Part shown: in pieces, positions 1 through 6,603 of the stretch
Layout: the number at the start of each line of letters is the position of its first letter
Numbering within the stretch: the first letter of the stretch is position 1
From: Bacillota bacterium
Lineage (GTDB): Bacteria; Bacillota_A; Clostridia; Lachnospirales; WQUN01
Direction: 5' to 3'
Length of the DNA: 17,325 nt
Assembly (NCBI GenBank): GCA_009786175.1
Contig: WQTQ01000190.1
Span: 1 to 17,325, forward strand
Made by a program: the position numbers and the translations under genes
The notes under the pieces: generated by a model
What the model was told of the DNA's origin: nothing
Database searches by the model: none
What the model saw: the letters and a program-made list of their open reading frames with translations, nothing else

Positions 1-24
1 GCCAATTGCCATAATGTGTTTCAT
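1..24 (-). CDS. Start of an unidentified gene, truncated by the window edge
   Basis: Only the first eight codons are present (M-K-H-I-M-A-I-G). The start is supported by a perfect AGGAGG at 30-35, five bases upstream on the minus strand. It lies 17 nt downstream of the tandem-GNAT gene on the same strand, so it is most likely the fourth cistron of the GH4/BadF/GNAT operon. Too little sequence is visible to name a product. Confidence 0.6.
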
Positions 25-41
25 GTTTGCCTCCTCTAATT

Positions 42-977
42 TTACAACACCTTACCCATCATACAATACGACCTGTACACCTTCATGCCCCATGTGGCGT
101 AAATGTCCAGGTTGCGGCCGCCCGTCCACAAAAACCATGTGTAAAAAATGCGCCGCTCTACCATGTCAGAGACAAGGTTATGAAAAAGTACACCGCCAAG
201 TCCTGTACCTTGCTGGTCGTTTGCTACGCCAAAAGGCCCAAAACGCCCGGGGGTGCCGTCCATTGCCCGCATGGCAAAACCCACAACTTCGCCTTTCGGG
301 TTCCATGCAAGCTGAATAGACTCTTCACCGCGCCCACGCAAAATATTTTCCCTTATGTTAGGCAGCCAATATGGAAAATACGCATTCATGAAGTCAAACA
401 ACGGCAGGCAATTTTCCATTCTAAAACCGCCGAATGTGTACCCATCATATTCCAACTTGGCCTTCCTGTGTAAATATCGCGCAGGTGTTTCGTATTCCCG
501 CAGGTTCAAATCCATAGAACAGCAGATTCCTTTGTCTGCATAGCCAAGGCTTTTGAAAAACTCAACGCCGACCGCATAGGCTTTTTGGTCTACCCCCGGG
601 AAGAAATAATTTGTAGCGTACGCGCCAACATCCAGTTTTTTTACGCCCCGCATCACAAATTCATTCTCCAATGTTCTCACTAACGCACTGCCCACACCTT
701 TACGGCGATGGTTTGGTGAACACCCCATTGCTACAAGCCACCCGTTTTCCGGCTGCAAACCGACCCCCTCATCGGGTACGCGGCGTTTTGTGCCGTAAGC
801 AAAGCCTATAAGTTCCCCGTTTTCTTCCGCCAATAAATATAAATGCGGGTCAAAATTAACGTCGCATATTATTCGCGTATAGAAATTTTCCTTGTTTATC
901 CTGTCTTCTGTCAGCGACGCATTCCACAACTTTATAGCCGCTTGCTCGTCCTGCGCCGTATATATGCGAATTATCAT
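42..977 (-). CDS. Tandem GNAT-family N-acetyltransferase (311 aa)
   Basis: The protein looks like two GNAT domains in a row. The N-terminal half (about residues 1-155) carries the acetyl-CoA pyrophosphate-binding motif A as R91-R-K-G-V-G96, after a beta strand ending 'LVAMGCSP'. The C-terminal half (about 180-311) has a second, degenerate motif A around Q256-G-T-G-L-G261. Known double-GNAT proteins often keep one catalytic and one structural half; the first motif is the better conserved one here. Its ATG overlaps the TGA of the upstream BadF-type kinase gene (ATGA, 4 nt), which implies translational coupling. The gene sits in an operon with a GH4 glycosidase and a sugar kinase, so an amino sugar or cell-wall-derived substrate is plausible. 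That is inference, and the substrate cannot be read from the sequence. No signal peptide or membrane segment is seen. Confidence 0.85.
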   Translation of the reverse strand: MIIRIYTAQDEQAAIKLWNASLTEDRINKENFYTRIICDVNFDPHLYLLAEENGELIGFAYGTKRRVPDEGVGLQPENGWLVAMGCSPNHRRKGVGSALVRTLENEFVMRGVKKLDVGAYATNYFFPGVDQKAYAVGVEFFKSLGYADKGICCSMDLNLREYETPARYLHRKAKLEYDGYTFGGFRMENCLPLFDFMNAYFPYWLPNIRENILRGRGEESIQLAWNPKGEVVGFAMRAMDGTPGRFGPFGVANDQQGTGLGGVLFHNLVSDMVERRIFYTWFLWTGGRNLDIYATWGMKVYRSYCMMGKVL

Positions 978-1900
978 GGCTTCATCATCCTTTGCGTTTT
1001 TGCCAGATATGCCGCGCCCATTTCCGGGCTTTCGGTTACCTCCACAATTTGCATTTTTGGAAAAGTTTTGCGTATTTCGTCTTCAAAAATCCTTCTGATA
1101 TATTCGTTACGCAAAATCACACTGCCGCTTAATACCATTTTGTGGGCATCAAGCCCCGCCCGCTTTATCATAGCGCGGGCCAACGTAATTAAGTCCTGCG
1201 CGGCTTGGTTTTCAATTGAAATGGCCACATTATCGCCGCAGTTTGCGGCATCCATAACCAATATGGCCGCTTCCGCTACTTTTGCCTTGGTAAAATCCTT
1301 TCCATAAATGTACCCGGATAATTTACCAATGGTAGAAACGCCAAAAAAATCCGTAATCATATTTGATAGAAGCGTTTTTTCGCCCCTGCCGTCAAAGTCC
1401 ATCATTGCAGCTTTTATTGCGTCCATGCCAATACGGTAACCGGAACCGCCATCATCAATCAGGTGCCCCCACCCGCCAATGCGGAACAGTGTCCCTGCCT
1501 TATCAACGGCATACCCAATAGAACCCGTGCCTGAAATTAGAATTGCCCCGGGTTCGCCTTTAGTTTCGGCCAGCAGTAACATTTCGCCGTCGTTGTAAAT
1601 TTGCAAGCTGCCGCTGTAACCAATATCCCTAAAAATCTGCTCCAGCAGTTTTGTGTTATATCCCGCATGTGACCCTGCACTGCCTAAACATATGCCCAGG
1701 CAGTTCTGCAAGCTTAAATCATTATCGGCGCAGAAGCCTTCAACCAACATTTTTATGTTGGCAAAAATTTTTTCATAAGTTTCTGCCGCCAAATTCGTAG
1801 AACCGCCTTCAGCACGGCCCACGGCTTTCATGTTCTCGTCTACGGCCACCAACCGCGAGCGGGTTCCACCGCCGTCTATTCCAATATAAAAATGTGTCAT
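974..1900 (-). CDS. BadF/BadG/BcrA/BcrD-family ATPase, N-acetylglucosamine kinase-like (308 aa)
   Basis: This is an ASKHA-fold ATPase. The N-terminal phosphate-1 motif is 'IGIDGGGT' (residues 6-13), followed by N103-D104-G in the position of the kinase catalytic Asp region, 'ISGTGSIG' (122-129) and 'GWGHLIDDGGSG' (143-154), the pattern of N-acetylglucosamine kinases of the BadF group. Family members phosphorylate GlcNAc, glucosamine or related sugars using ATP; the BadF name itself comes from 2-hydroxyacyl-CoA dehydratase activators, which are less likely beside a glycosidase. The reading frame is open up to 1987, but the ATG at 1900 is chosen because it puts the glycine-rich motif at the normal distance from the N-terminus and begins 4 nt after the stop of the upstream GH4 gene. 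There is no strong Shine-Dalgarno, so translation probably depends on coupling. The stop overlaps the GNAT start. Confidence 0.85.
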   Translation of the reverse strand: MTHFYIGIDGGGTRSRLVAVDENMKAVGRAEGGSTNLAAETYEKIFANIKMLVEGFCADNDLSLQNCLGICLGSAGSHAGYNTKLLEQIFRDIGYSGSLQIYNDGEMLLLAETKGEPGAILISGTGSIGYAVDKAGTLFRIGGWGHLIDDGGSGYRIGMDAIKAAMMDFDGRGEKTLLSNMITDFFGVSTIGKLSGYIYGKDFTKAKVAEAAILVMDAANCGDNVAISIENQAAQDLITLARAMIKRAGLDAHKMVLSGSVILRNEYIRRIFEDEIRKTFPKMQIVEVTESPEMGAAYLAKTQRMMKP

Positions 1901-1904
1901 GGCG

Positions 1905-3182
1905 TTATGCAAAAAACCGCGGCAAATATTCTTTGTGCGCTTCCAGCAATTCATTAAATACCGCGCGTGCCTTTGCAGAGTCACCAACCAACGGGTTTGT
2001 CAAAAGCGCGGCTATACCCGCGTTATAATCGCCGTTAAGGCCAGCTTGTACGGCAAGTTTTTCATATGCTTTTACCCCTTGAATAAGCCCGGCAATGTGC
2101 TGGTTTACATTAGGGTTAATAAGCGGCAGCGGACGCGGGCCGTCTTTGCCCACTATGCACTTAATTTCGGCCACGTCATCTTTTTGCAAGAAGGGCAATA
2201 CACCGCCATTAATTGTGTTTACAACATGTATGGTGTTAAGGTCGTTTTCAATTGCGTCTACCAAGGACACCGCCGCCTCGGAATAAAATGCACCGCCTCG
2301 CTTGTCCAAAAGCGCGGGCTTTTCTGTTAACGTCTCATCTTGGTACATTTTTAGCAAATCTTCTTCGATGGCTACACAATCTTCGCCGCGGGTGGTTGGG
2401 CGAACCTTGGCATCTGCCACGCATTTCTCGTGGTTATAAAAATAATTCAAATAATACGATGGAATACCGCCGATTGTTTTCAAAAACTCTGTGTCCGGTG
2501 AAGACGCGAAATGCACAAATTCCGGGTCTTCCAATAACTCCGGCAATACGTCTTTTCCGTTTGCAATTACGGCGGTTATCCAGCTTAGGTGGTTAAGGCC
2601 CACATAGTCATAATCAAAATCCGGCGGGTTGTTAGTTTTGCGGCGCAAGGTTTTTTCGAAACCGATTGGCGCATTGCATAAGCCAACGCTGTTAAAGCCT
2701 TTTCTTTTTGTAAGCATTTCTGCCAAAATACCCGACGGGTTAGAAAAATTAATTAGCCAAGCACCCGGGTTTGCATACTTCTCCATAATATCCGCAATAT
2801 TTTCCATAACAGGAAGGGTACGCAACGCCTTAAAAAAGCCCCCGGCCCCTGTGGTTTCCTGGCCGATAAGACCATGTTTCAGCGGAATTTTTTCGTCTAA
2901 AATACGTGCAGGCAGCCGCCCTACCCTAAGCTGGGCAATTACATAGTCTGCCCCGGATAAGGTTTCTTCCAAATTTGTAGTTACAACCACAGGAATGTCC
3001 AGGCCTTTAGCTTTAATCATACGCTTTGCCAAAGACGATACAATTTCATTTTTAGGCTCGTCGATGTCCATCATGTAAAAGCATGATACATCCAGCCTGT
3101 CTGTACGGGTTATAAACCCGTTGATAAGCTCCGGTGTGTATGTGCTGCCGGAACCAATTACCGCAACTTTTAATTTCTTCAC
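1905..3182 (-). CDS. GH4-family 6-phospho-beta-glucosidase-like glycosidase (425 aa)
   Basis: Family 4 glycoside hydrolases use NAD+ and Mn2+ and an oxidation-elimination mechanism, generally on 6-phosphorylated disaccharides in the cytoplasm. Here the Rossmann motif 'VAVIGSGSTYTPELI' (residues 6-20) opens the protein. It is followed by 'GQETTGAGGFFKALR' (107-121), 'NFSNPSG' (145-151), C169 in 'GLCNAPIG' and H198 in 'GLNHLSW'; the Cys and His are the expected metal ligands. Tyr243/244 lie where the catalytic base is expected (inferred). The length is typical. The start is a GTG with AGGAGG at 3191-3196, 8 nt upstream. It is the first gene of the operon with the BadF-type kinase and GNAT. The family includes cellobiose-6-P, chitobiose-6-P and alpha-glucoside-6-P hydrolases; the LicH/ChbF-like beta subgroup fits best, but the exact sugar is not determined. 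Confidence 0.9.
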   Translation of the reverse strand: MKKLKVAVIGSGSTYTPELINGFITRTDRLDVSCFYMMDIDEPKNEIVSSLAKRMIKAKGLDIPVVVTTNLEETLSGADYVIAQLRVGRLPARILDEKIPLKHGLIGQETTGAGGFFKALRTLPVMENIADIMEKYANPGAWLINFSNPSGILAEMLTKRKGFNSVGLCNAPIGFEKTLRRKTNNPPDFDYDYVGLNHLSWITAVIANGKDVLPELLEDPEFVHFASSPDTEFLKTIGGIPSYYLNYFYNHEKCVADAKVRPTTRGEDCVAIEEDLLKMYQDETLTEKPALLDKRGGAFYSEAAVSLVDAIENDLNTIHVVNTINGGVLPFLQKDDVAEIKCIVGKDGPRPLPLINPNVNQHIAGLIQGVKAYEKLAVQAGLNGDYNAGIAALLTNPLVGDSAKARAVFNELLEAHKEYLPRFFA

Positions 3183-3204
3183 GTAAATTTCCTCCTATTT
3201 CCTG

Positions 3205-3228
3205 TGACAATTTCTTATGATTTTGTCA
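3205..3228. repeat. Inverted repeat TGACAA-N12-TTGTCA, possible operator
   Basis: Perfect 6-bp arms (3205-3210 and 3223-3228) separated by 12 bp lie between the GH4 -10 box and its ribosome binding site. This is a usual position for a repressor site. No cognate regulator gene is in the window. Confidence 0.35.
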
Positions 3229-3230
3229 TT

Positions 3231-3236
3231 ATTATA
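3231..3236 (-). promoter_or_regulatory. Extended -10 promoter of the GH4 operon
   Basis: On the minus strand a perfect TATAAT is preceded by TGa (TGATATAAT), the extended -10 form. No good -35 box is seen at 17 bp. The predicted start site lies about 40 nt ahead of the GTG codon of the GH4 gene. Confidence 0.5.
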
Positions 3237-3264
3237 TCACACGGCATAAGATTTACCATATATT

Positions 3265-3292
3265 TTGCAAAGCCGACACAATATGATATACT
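3265..3292 (+). promoter_or_regulatory. Promoter of the VTC-DUF4956 operon
   Basis: TTGCAA at 3265-3270 and TATACT at 3287-3292 are separated by 16 bp. The predicted start site is near 3299, about 35 nt ahead of the ATG at 3335. Confidence 0.5.
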
Positions 3293-3334
3293 AGCGTTGT
3301 ATGCTACAATAAACATCCGACAAGGGGACGGAAA

Positions 3335-4048
3335 ATGGAGTCTATTTTCAAAAGGCAGGAAGTCAAGTTTGTGCTTACGCAGGCACATTTCCTGCTGATT
3401 TACCAAATAATCACGCAACATGTGCCGCCGGACAGGTTTGGCAAATATCTGGTTCAAAGCATATATTTTGATACAGATAACTGGGACGTTATAAGAGCGT
3501 CCATAGAAAAACCCGTGTATAAAGAAAAATTACGTCTCCGCTGCTATGGCGTACCGGGTGCCAACTCTCCAATTTATTTGGAACTGAAAAAGAAATATAA
3601 AGGCATGGTTCATAAGCGACGAATTGATTTTCTAATGGATGATTTAAAAAATAAAACCCCGCGTGACATTGCGGCCGCAGACAACTCACAAGTTGGCAAA
3701 GAACTGGATTTCTATCTAAAATCTATGTCTGTCTATGAGAAAGCGCATATTTCGTACAACCGCGAAGCATTTTCCGACACCAACGGCTTGCGTGTTACCT
3801 TTGATACGGATATTCGATTCCGTACAAATTTTCTTGACTACGGGCACCCAAGCGGCGGGCTGGAAGTATTACCGGAAGGCTACACTATAATGGAAGTTAA
3901 AACCCTTGGGGGTATGCCCCTTTGGCTGGCTCACGCGCTAAGCCAATTCCGTATTTTCCCAACATCATTTTCAAAATATGGGACCGGATATAAAAAATAT
4001 ATTTTGCAAAGAGGAGATTTATGGACATTTTTACCGAAAGCTTTGTAA
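3335..4048 (+). CDS. VTC-domain (polyphosphate polymerase-like) protein (237 aa)
   Basis: The whole protein is one VTC domain, the triphosphate-tunnel fold named after the yeast vacuolar transporter chaperone that makes polyphosphate. The tunnel-lining pattern is present: R7-x-E-x-K11, 'SIYFDT' (42-47), K65-L-R67-L-R69, E83/K85 in 'YLELKKK', K94-R-R96, 'SYNREAF' with R143, 'RVTFDTDI' (153-160), E187-V-K189 and the late 'SKYG' lysine K214. In yeast VTC4 the corresponding basic residues and glutamate bind substrate and metal. Bacterial members are common in Firmicutes next to DUF4956 proteins, but their activity is mostly untested. A GGGGA-type ribosome binding site lies just ahead of the ATG. 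The 3' end overlaps the next gene by 28 nt, which indicates tight coupling. Confidence 0.88.
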   Translation: MESIFKRQEVKFVLTQAHFLLIYQIITQHVPPDRFGKYLVQSIYFDTDNWDVIRASIEKPVYKEKLRLRCYGVPGANSPIYLELKKKYKGMVHKRRIDFLMDDLKNKTPRDIAAADNSQVGKELDFYLKSMSVYEKAHISYNREAFSDTNGLRVTFDTDIRFRTNFLDYGHPSGGLEVLPEGYTIMEVKTLGGMPLWLAHALSQFRIFPTSFSKYGTGYKKYILQRGDLWTFLPKAL

Positions 4049-4689
4049 GAGAAGACCCTACTCTAAGCGTGTTCCTGCTTACAACCATGTGCTCTCTGGC
4101 GTTTGGCGCGATTGTAGCCGTAATGTATATTATACAAAACAAACGCAGCAAGACCATGGCCATCGCGCTTGTAATTATGCCTGCTGTCGTACAGGGCATT
4201 ATAATGCTTGTAAGCGGCAACCTTGGCGCAGGCGTGGCCGTTGCAGGTGCGTTTAACCTTGTACGTTTTCGCTCTGCACCCGGTAACGCAAAGGATATTG
4301 GATACATCTTTTTTGCAATGGTAATCGGCTTCATTGCCGGAATGGGCTTTTTACTTTTTGCCTTAATATTTTTAGTTGCCATTGGCTCAACATTATTTAT
4401 TACCGTAACCCTTGTTATGGAGAAAAGTGAAACGCGGGTTTTGCGGATAGTGCTGCCGGAAAGCCTGGATTTTAACGGCCTGTTTGACGATTTGTTTGCA
4501 AAATACGCCCGCGACGTTAATCTAAAAAGAGTACGGACAACAAGCATGGGCAGTCTTTATGAGTTGACGTACAATTTACAGCTTAATAATGTAAGCGAAA
4601 CTAAAGCATTTATTGACGAAATACGCTGTAGAAACGGAAACCTGAATGTGCTGCTAAGCCAAAAGTCAGATGATACGGATGACTTGTAA
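4021..4689 (+). CDS. DUF4956-family membrane protein (222 aa)
   Basis: An N-terminal cytoplasmic stretch is followed by four hydrophobic segments (about residues 19-39, 47-62, 98-116 and 118-135). Between the second and third is the family signature 'AFNLVRFRSAPG', then a soluble C-terminal domain of about 85 residues. The family has no assigned reaction and regularly pairs with VTC-domain proteins. The natural inference is that it anchors or gates the product of its partner at the membrane, but that is unproven. GAGGAGAT at 4010-4017, inside the end of the VTC gene, is its ribosome binding site. The ATG lies 28 nt before the VTC stop codon. Confidence 0.88.
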   Translation: MDIFTESFVREDPTLSVFLLTTMCSLAFGAIVAVMYIIQNKRSKTMAIALVIMPAVVQGIIMLVSGNLGAGVAVAGAFNLVRFRSAPGNAKDIGYIFFAMVIGFIAGMGFLLFALIFLVAIGSTLFITVTLVMEKSETRVLRIVLPESLDFNGLFDDLFAKYARDVNLKRVRTTSMGSLYELTYNLQLNNVSETKAFIDEIRCRNGNLNVLLSQKSDDTDDL

Positions 4690-4729
4690 AAAAATAGCTT
4701 TGATTTTTATACCGGATTTTTGTTTTTTA

Positions 4730-4758
4730 TTGATGAAAACTGAAAATCATGGTATTCT
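4730..4758 (+). promoter_or_regulatory. Candidate promoter for the lipoprotein gene
   Basis: TTGATG (4730-4735) and TATTCT (4753-4758) are 17 bp apart in the 150-nt gap before the lipoprotein. The leader that follows contains the palindrome GTGGCCAC (4780-4787) overlapping a small hairpin, CGATA-aaaa-TATCG (4787-4800). The gene may therefore be transcribed on its own as well as from the upstream operon. Confidence 0.4.
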
Positions 4759-4839
4759 TTATAAGATCGCAAACAAAATGTGGCCACGATAAAAATATCG
4801 TACTACAAATGAAACAGATTTCGAAAGGAGAAATTCAAC

Positions 4840-5739
4840 ATGCACCGCAAAGTAAAAACAGTTATTGCAATACTGGCTTTAACTGCAACCATGGTACTAA
4901 TTTCTGCCTGTTCTGGGCAAGATTCACGGGAGTTTCGTGAAATAAGTGACGAGTTGCAACAAGAAACTGCCAGTATGCGAGTATTGCTAGACCATTTACA
5001 GGTAGAAAATCAGTCTCTTTCGGCCAGGCTTTCCGAAGCTGAGGCACTGCTGGCCAGGTTACCGTTAACGGACCTGTTCGCCCACGAAGTATCTGCATGG
5101 CCAACGGAAGATGCGGCCACGGAAGAAGATTCAACCTATGAACCGGAACCACCTGCTGAACCAACCTCTGAAGATTACAGTGACGAGCCTGCCGAATATC
5201 ACGCAGCCGATGAACCGTCATACACGCCGGACACTTATGTCCCGGTTCTTGCGGCGGCAGCAGTTAACATTATCGACATGCCGGTTGTTGCAATGTCACC
5301 GGAGAATTACAATAGCTGGATCCCCTTTGGGGAGATAAGGACATGGGACATTTCACGGCGCGATTCCACAGGATATGCCCGTCTTTCCGGTGGTATTCTT
5401 GCCGGTCGTGTAGACGCCAATGACGGTGAAGGCGTACTTGATTCTGTGGCACATACGGGCCACAGGCACAGCGTTACGTATTCACTAAACTCCCAATACT
5501 CACGGTTTAGAGGAACCATTACCCTTTATTGGGGCAACAATGACGCCCAGCGGGATTATCAAATTGTTTTTGTTGGTGACGAAGAGCGAATCTTTGAAAG
5601 CCCGATTATCACCGGCGGCTCACAGCCAATCGATTTTGACGTTGATGTATCCGGTATAAATCAAATAAGAATCGGAAGACTTAGCCCGGATGGCGGGGCA
5701 GCCATTATTGGCATTGTTGATGCGTATTTTATCCCGTAA
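4840..5739 (+). CDS. Secreted lipoprotein with coiled coil and NPCBM-like domain (299 aa)
   Basis: A classic lipoprotein signal peptide (basic n-region, hydrophobic core, lipobox 'LISAC') gives a lipidated Cys24. Residues about 30-75 form a heptad-rich coiled coil, and about 85-132 are a Glu/Pro/Ser-rich linker likely to span the wall. Residues about 145-299 are a beta-rich domain. The C-terminal domain contains 'YSLNSQYSRFRGTI', which resembles the NPCBM/NEW2 carbohydrate-binding fold of Firmicutes surface proteins. The ribosome binding site is AAAGGAG. It follows the VTC/DUF4956 pair on the same strand and ends at a strong terminator, so the three probably form a functional group at the envelope. 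The ligand is unknown. The domain call rests on pattern recognition and is less certain than the lipoprotein call. Confidence 0.75.
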   Translation: MHRKVKTVIAILALTATMVLISACSGQDSREFREISDELQQETASMRVLLDHLQVENQSLSARLSEAEALLARLPLTDLFAHEVSAWPTEDAATEEDSTYEPEPPAEPTSEDYSDEPAEYHAADEPSYTPDTYVPVLAAAAVNIIDMPVVAMSPENYNSWIPFGEIRTWDISRRDSTGYARLSGGILAGRVDANDGEGVLDSVAHTGHRHSVTYSLNSQYSRFRGTITLYWGNNDAQRDYQIVFVGDEERIFESPIITGGSQPIDFDVDVSGINQIRIGRLSPDGGAAIIGIVDAYFIP

Positions 5740-5763
5740 CTAAATGGGAATAGTATAAAAAGG

Positions 5764-5807
5764 CCGCGCAGAGTGTGTGTTTATCACATTCTGCGCGGTT
5801 TTTGTTT
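5764..5807 (+). terminator. Strong bidirectional terminator
   Basis: A 14-bp stem (5764-5777 with 5785-5798, one G-T wobble) with a 7-nt loop is followed by TTTTTGTTT. On the opposite strand an A-tract upstream (5756-5761) provides the U-tract, so it also ends the minus-strand XRE gene, whose stop codon abuts it. Confidence 0.9.
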
Positions 5808-6039
5808 ATGCCTTACGCTTCTTGCTTTTTGGGTACGGGCGCGGCTCATCTGTATTACCAAGCAAATAATCCACACTGGTTTTGTGCAGCGCGGCAAGGG
5901 CAAGTAATGTTTGTGTGGGAATATCTCGCTGGCCAAGTTCGTAATTGGAGTAAACCTGTTGAGAACAGTTTAATAATGCCGCAACCTGTTTTTGTGTCCA
6001 GTCCTTATCTTCTCGCAAATCTCGTATGCGTCGATACAT
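5806..6039 (-). CDS. XRE-family helix-turn-helix repressor (77 aa)
   Basis: A single Cro/C1-type HTH domain (about residues 5-61) with the typical pattern 'TQKQVAALLNCSQQVYSNYE' and 'TLLALAALHKTSVDYLLG' ends in a short basic tail. The frame stays open to 6255, but the ATG at 6039 is preceded by GAGGTGAT at the right distance and starts the conserved domain at residue 1, so the longer start is rejected. The gene is divergent from the zinc-finger membrane protein, and the intergenic region holds a perfect palindrome inside a promoter. It is therefore likely an autoregulator that also controls the neighbour (inference from position). There is no sensor domain. The overall look is that of small phage-like or toxin-locus repressors, but no such genes are nearby. 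Confidence 0.85.
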   Translation of the reverse strand: MYRRIRDLREDKDWTQKQVAALLNCSQQVYSNYELGQRDIPTQTLLALAALHKTSVDYLLGNTDEPRPYPKSKKRKA

Positions 6040-6082
6040 AAAATCACCTCGACACAACTTTACTTTACTGCAAATTGTTGTA

Positions 6083-6111
6083 TTGACTTTCACCGCATAT
6101 TGCGGTATGAT
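6083..6111 (+). promoter_or_regulatory. Promoter with palindromic operator in the spacer
   Basis: TTGACT (6083-6088) and TATGAT (6106-6111) are spaced by exactly 17 bp. The spacer contains ACCGCA-TAT-TGCGGT (6092-6106), a perfect inverted repeat with 6-bp arms running into the -10 box. A protein bound there would block RNA polymerase, and the divergent XRE protein is the obvious candidate. Confidence 0.75.
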
Positions 6112-6143
6112 GTCGAAAAATTTACTGTGAGAGGATGGGTTAA

Positions 6144-6542
6144 ATGAACAACATGGGCAAAGTTTTGGTAAAAGGTACCGGGAATGGTGGTAATGCAATT
6201 TTAGGCTGGGCTGCGTTCTATGTAGCGGGTGCGATTGTTTCATTTGTTTTGGCATATACGGTAGGTATCATTGAAGTACCAGTTGGTTGGGGACAAACGG
6301 AGAGTTATAGAACAAATGCTGTAGAATCAATTCATAACGACGTTTGCACTAATGAAAAAATGGAATTATTTATCGAATGTCGCGGATGTAATAACAAATA
6401 CGATGCTGAACATAACATTTGCCCTTATTGCGGGTATTTATCAAACACAGAAGCCGATGTAAGATGGGAATGTAACAAATGCAGTACAATAAACTTGGAA
6501 ACAAATAGCTTTTGTAAGAAATGTAATTACAAGAGAGTATAA
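6144..6542 (+). CDS. Small membrane protein with zinc ribbon and RanBP2-type zinc finger (132 aa)
   Basis: A glycine-rich N-terminus is followed by one or two merged hydrophobic helices (about residues 18-44). Two zinc modules follow. C79-x2-C82-x10-C93-x2-C96 is a zinc ribbon. W108-x-C110-x2-C113-x3-N117-x6-C124-x2-C127 matches the RanBP2-type finger pattern (W-x-C-x2-C-x3-N-x6-C-x2-C) at every position. Such fingers bind RNA or ubiquitin in eukaryotes; their role in bacteria is not settled. GAGAGG at 6129-6134 is the ribosome binding site for the ATG at 6144. The gene has its own promoter/operator and terminator. Its codons look more AT-rich than those of the flanking genes, which may mean a different origin. 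I do not recognise a named family, and the function is unknown. Confidence 0.75.
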   Translation: MNNMGKVLVKGTGNGGNAILGWAAFYVAGAIVSFVLAYTVGIIEVPVGWGQTESYRTNAVESIHNDVCTNEKMELFIECRGCNNKYDAEHNICPYCGYLSNTEADVRWECNKCSTINLETNSFCKKCNYKRV

Positions 6543-6557
6543 GTTGCACTACAAAAA

Positions 6558-6598
6558 CCCGTGCCATGTCTAACACAAAGCACGGATTTTTGTTTTTC
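6558..6598 (+). terminator. Bidirectional terminator between the zinc-finger gene and ppdK
   Basis: CCGTGC (6559-6564) pairs with GCACGG (6580-6585) across a 15-nt loop. It is followed by TTTTTGTTTTT, with AAAAA on the other side of the stem. It serves the zinc-finger gene on the plus strand and probably the ppdK operon on the minus strand. Confidence 0.65.
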
Positions 6599-6603
6599 TA
6601 AAG

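Noticed and set aside
1901..1987. Longer N-terminus for the BadF-type kinase
   Set aside because: It would overlap the GH4 gene by 83 nt and add residues before the normal start of the ATPase fold; ATG 1900 fits the family and the operon spacing.
3897..4547. 216-aa minus-strand open frame opposite DUF4956
   Set aside because: It is antisense to a well-supported membrane protein, has low-complexity Thr/Ala/Ile composition typical of shadow frames and no ribosome binding site.
4780..4800. GTGGCCAC palindrome and CGATA/TATCG hairpin before the lipoprotein gene
   Set aside because: Both are short enough to arise by chance and have no clear partner; noted only within the promoter entry.
6040..6255. 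Extended start of the XRE gene
   Set aside because: The extra residues are not HTH-like, would cover the shared promoter/operator and overlap the zinc-finger gene; the ATG at 6039 has a strong ribosome binding site.
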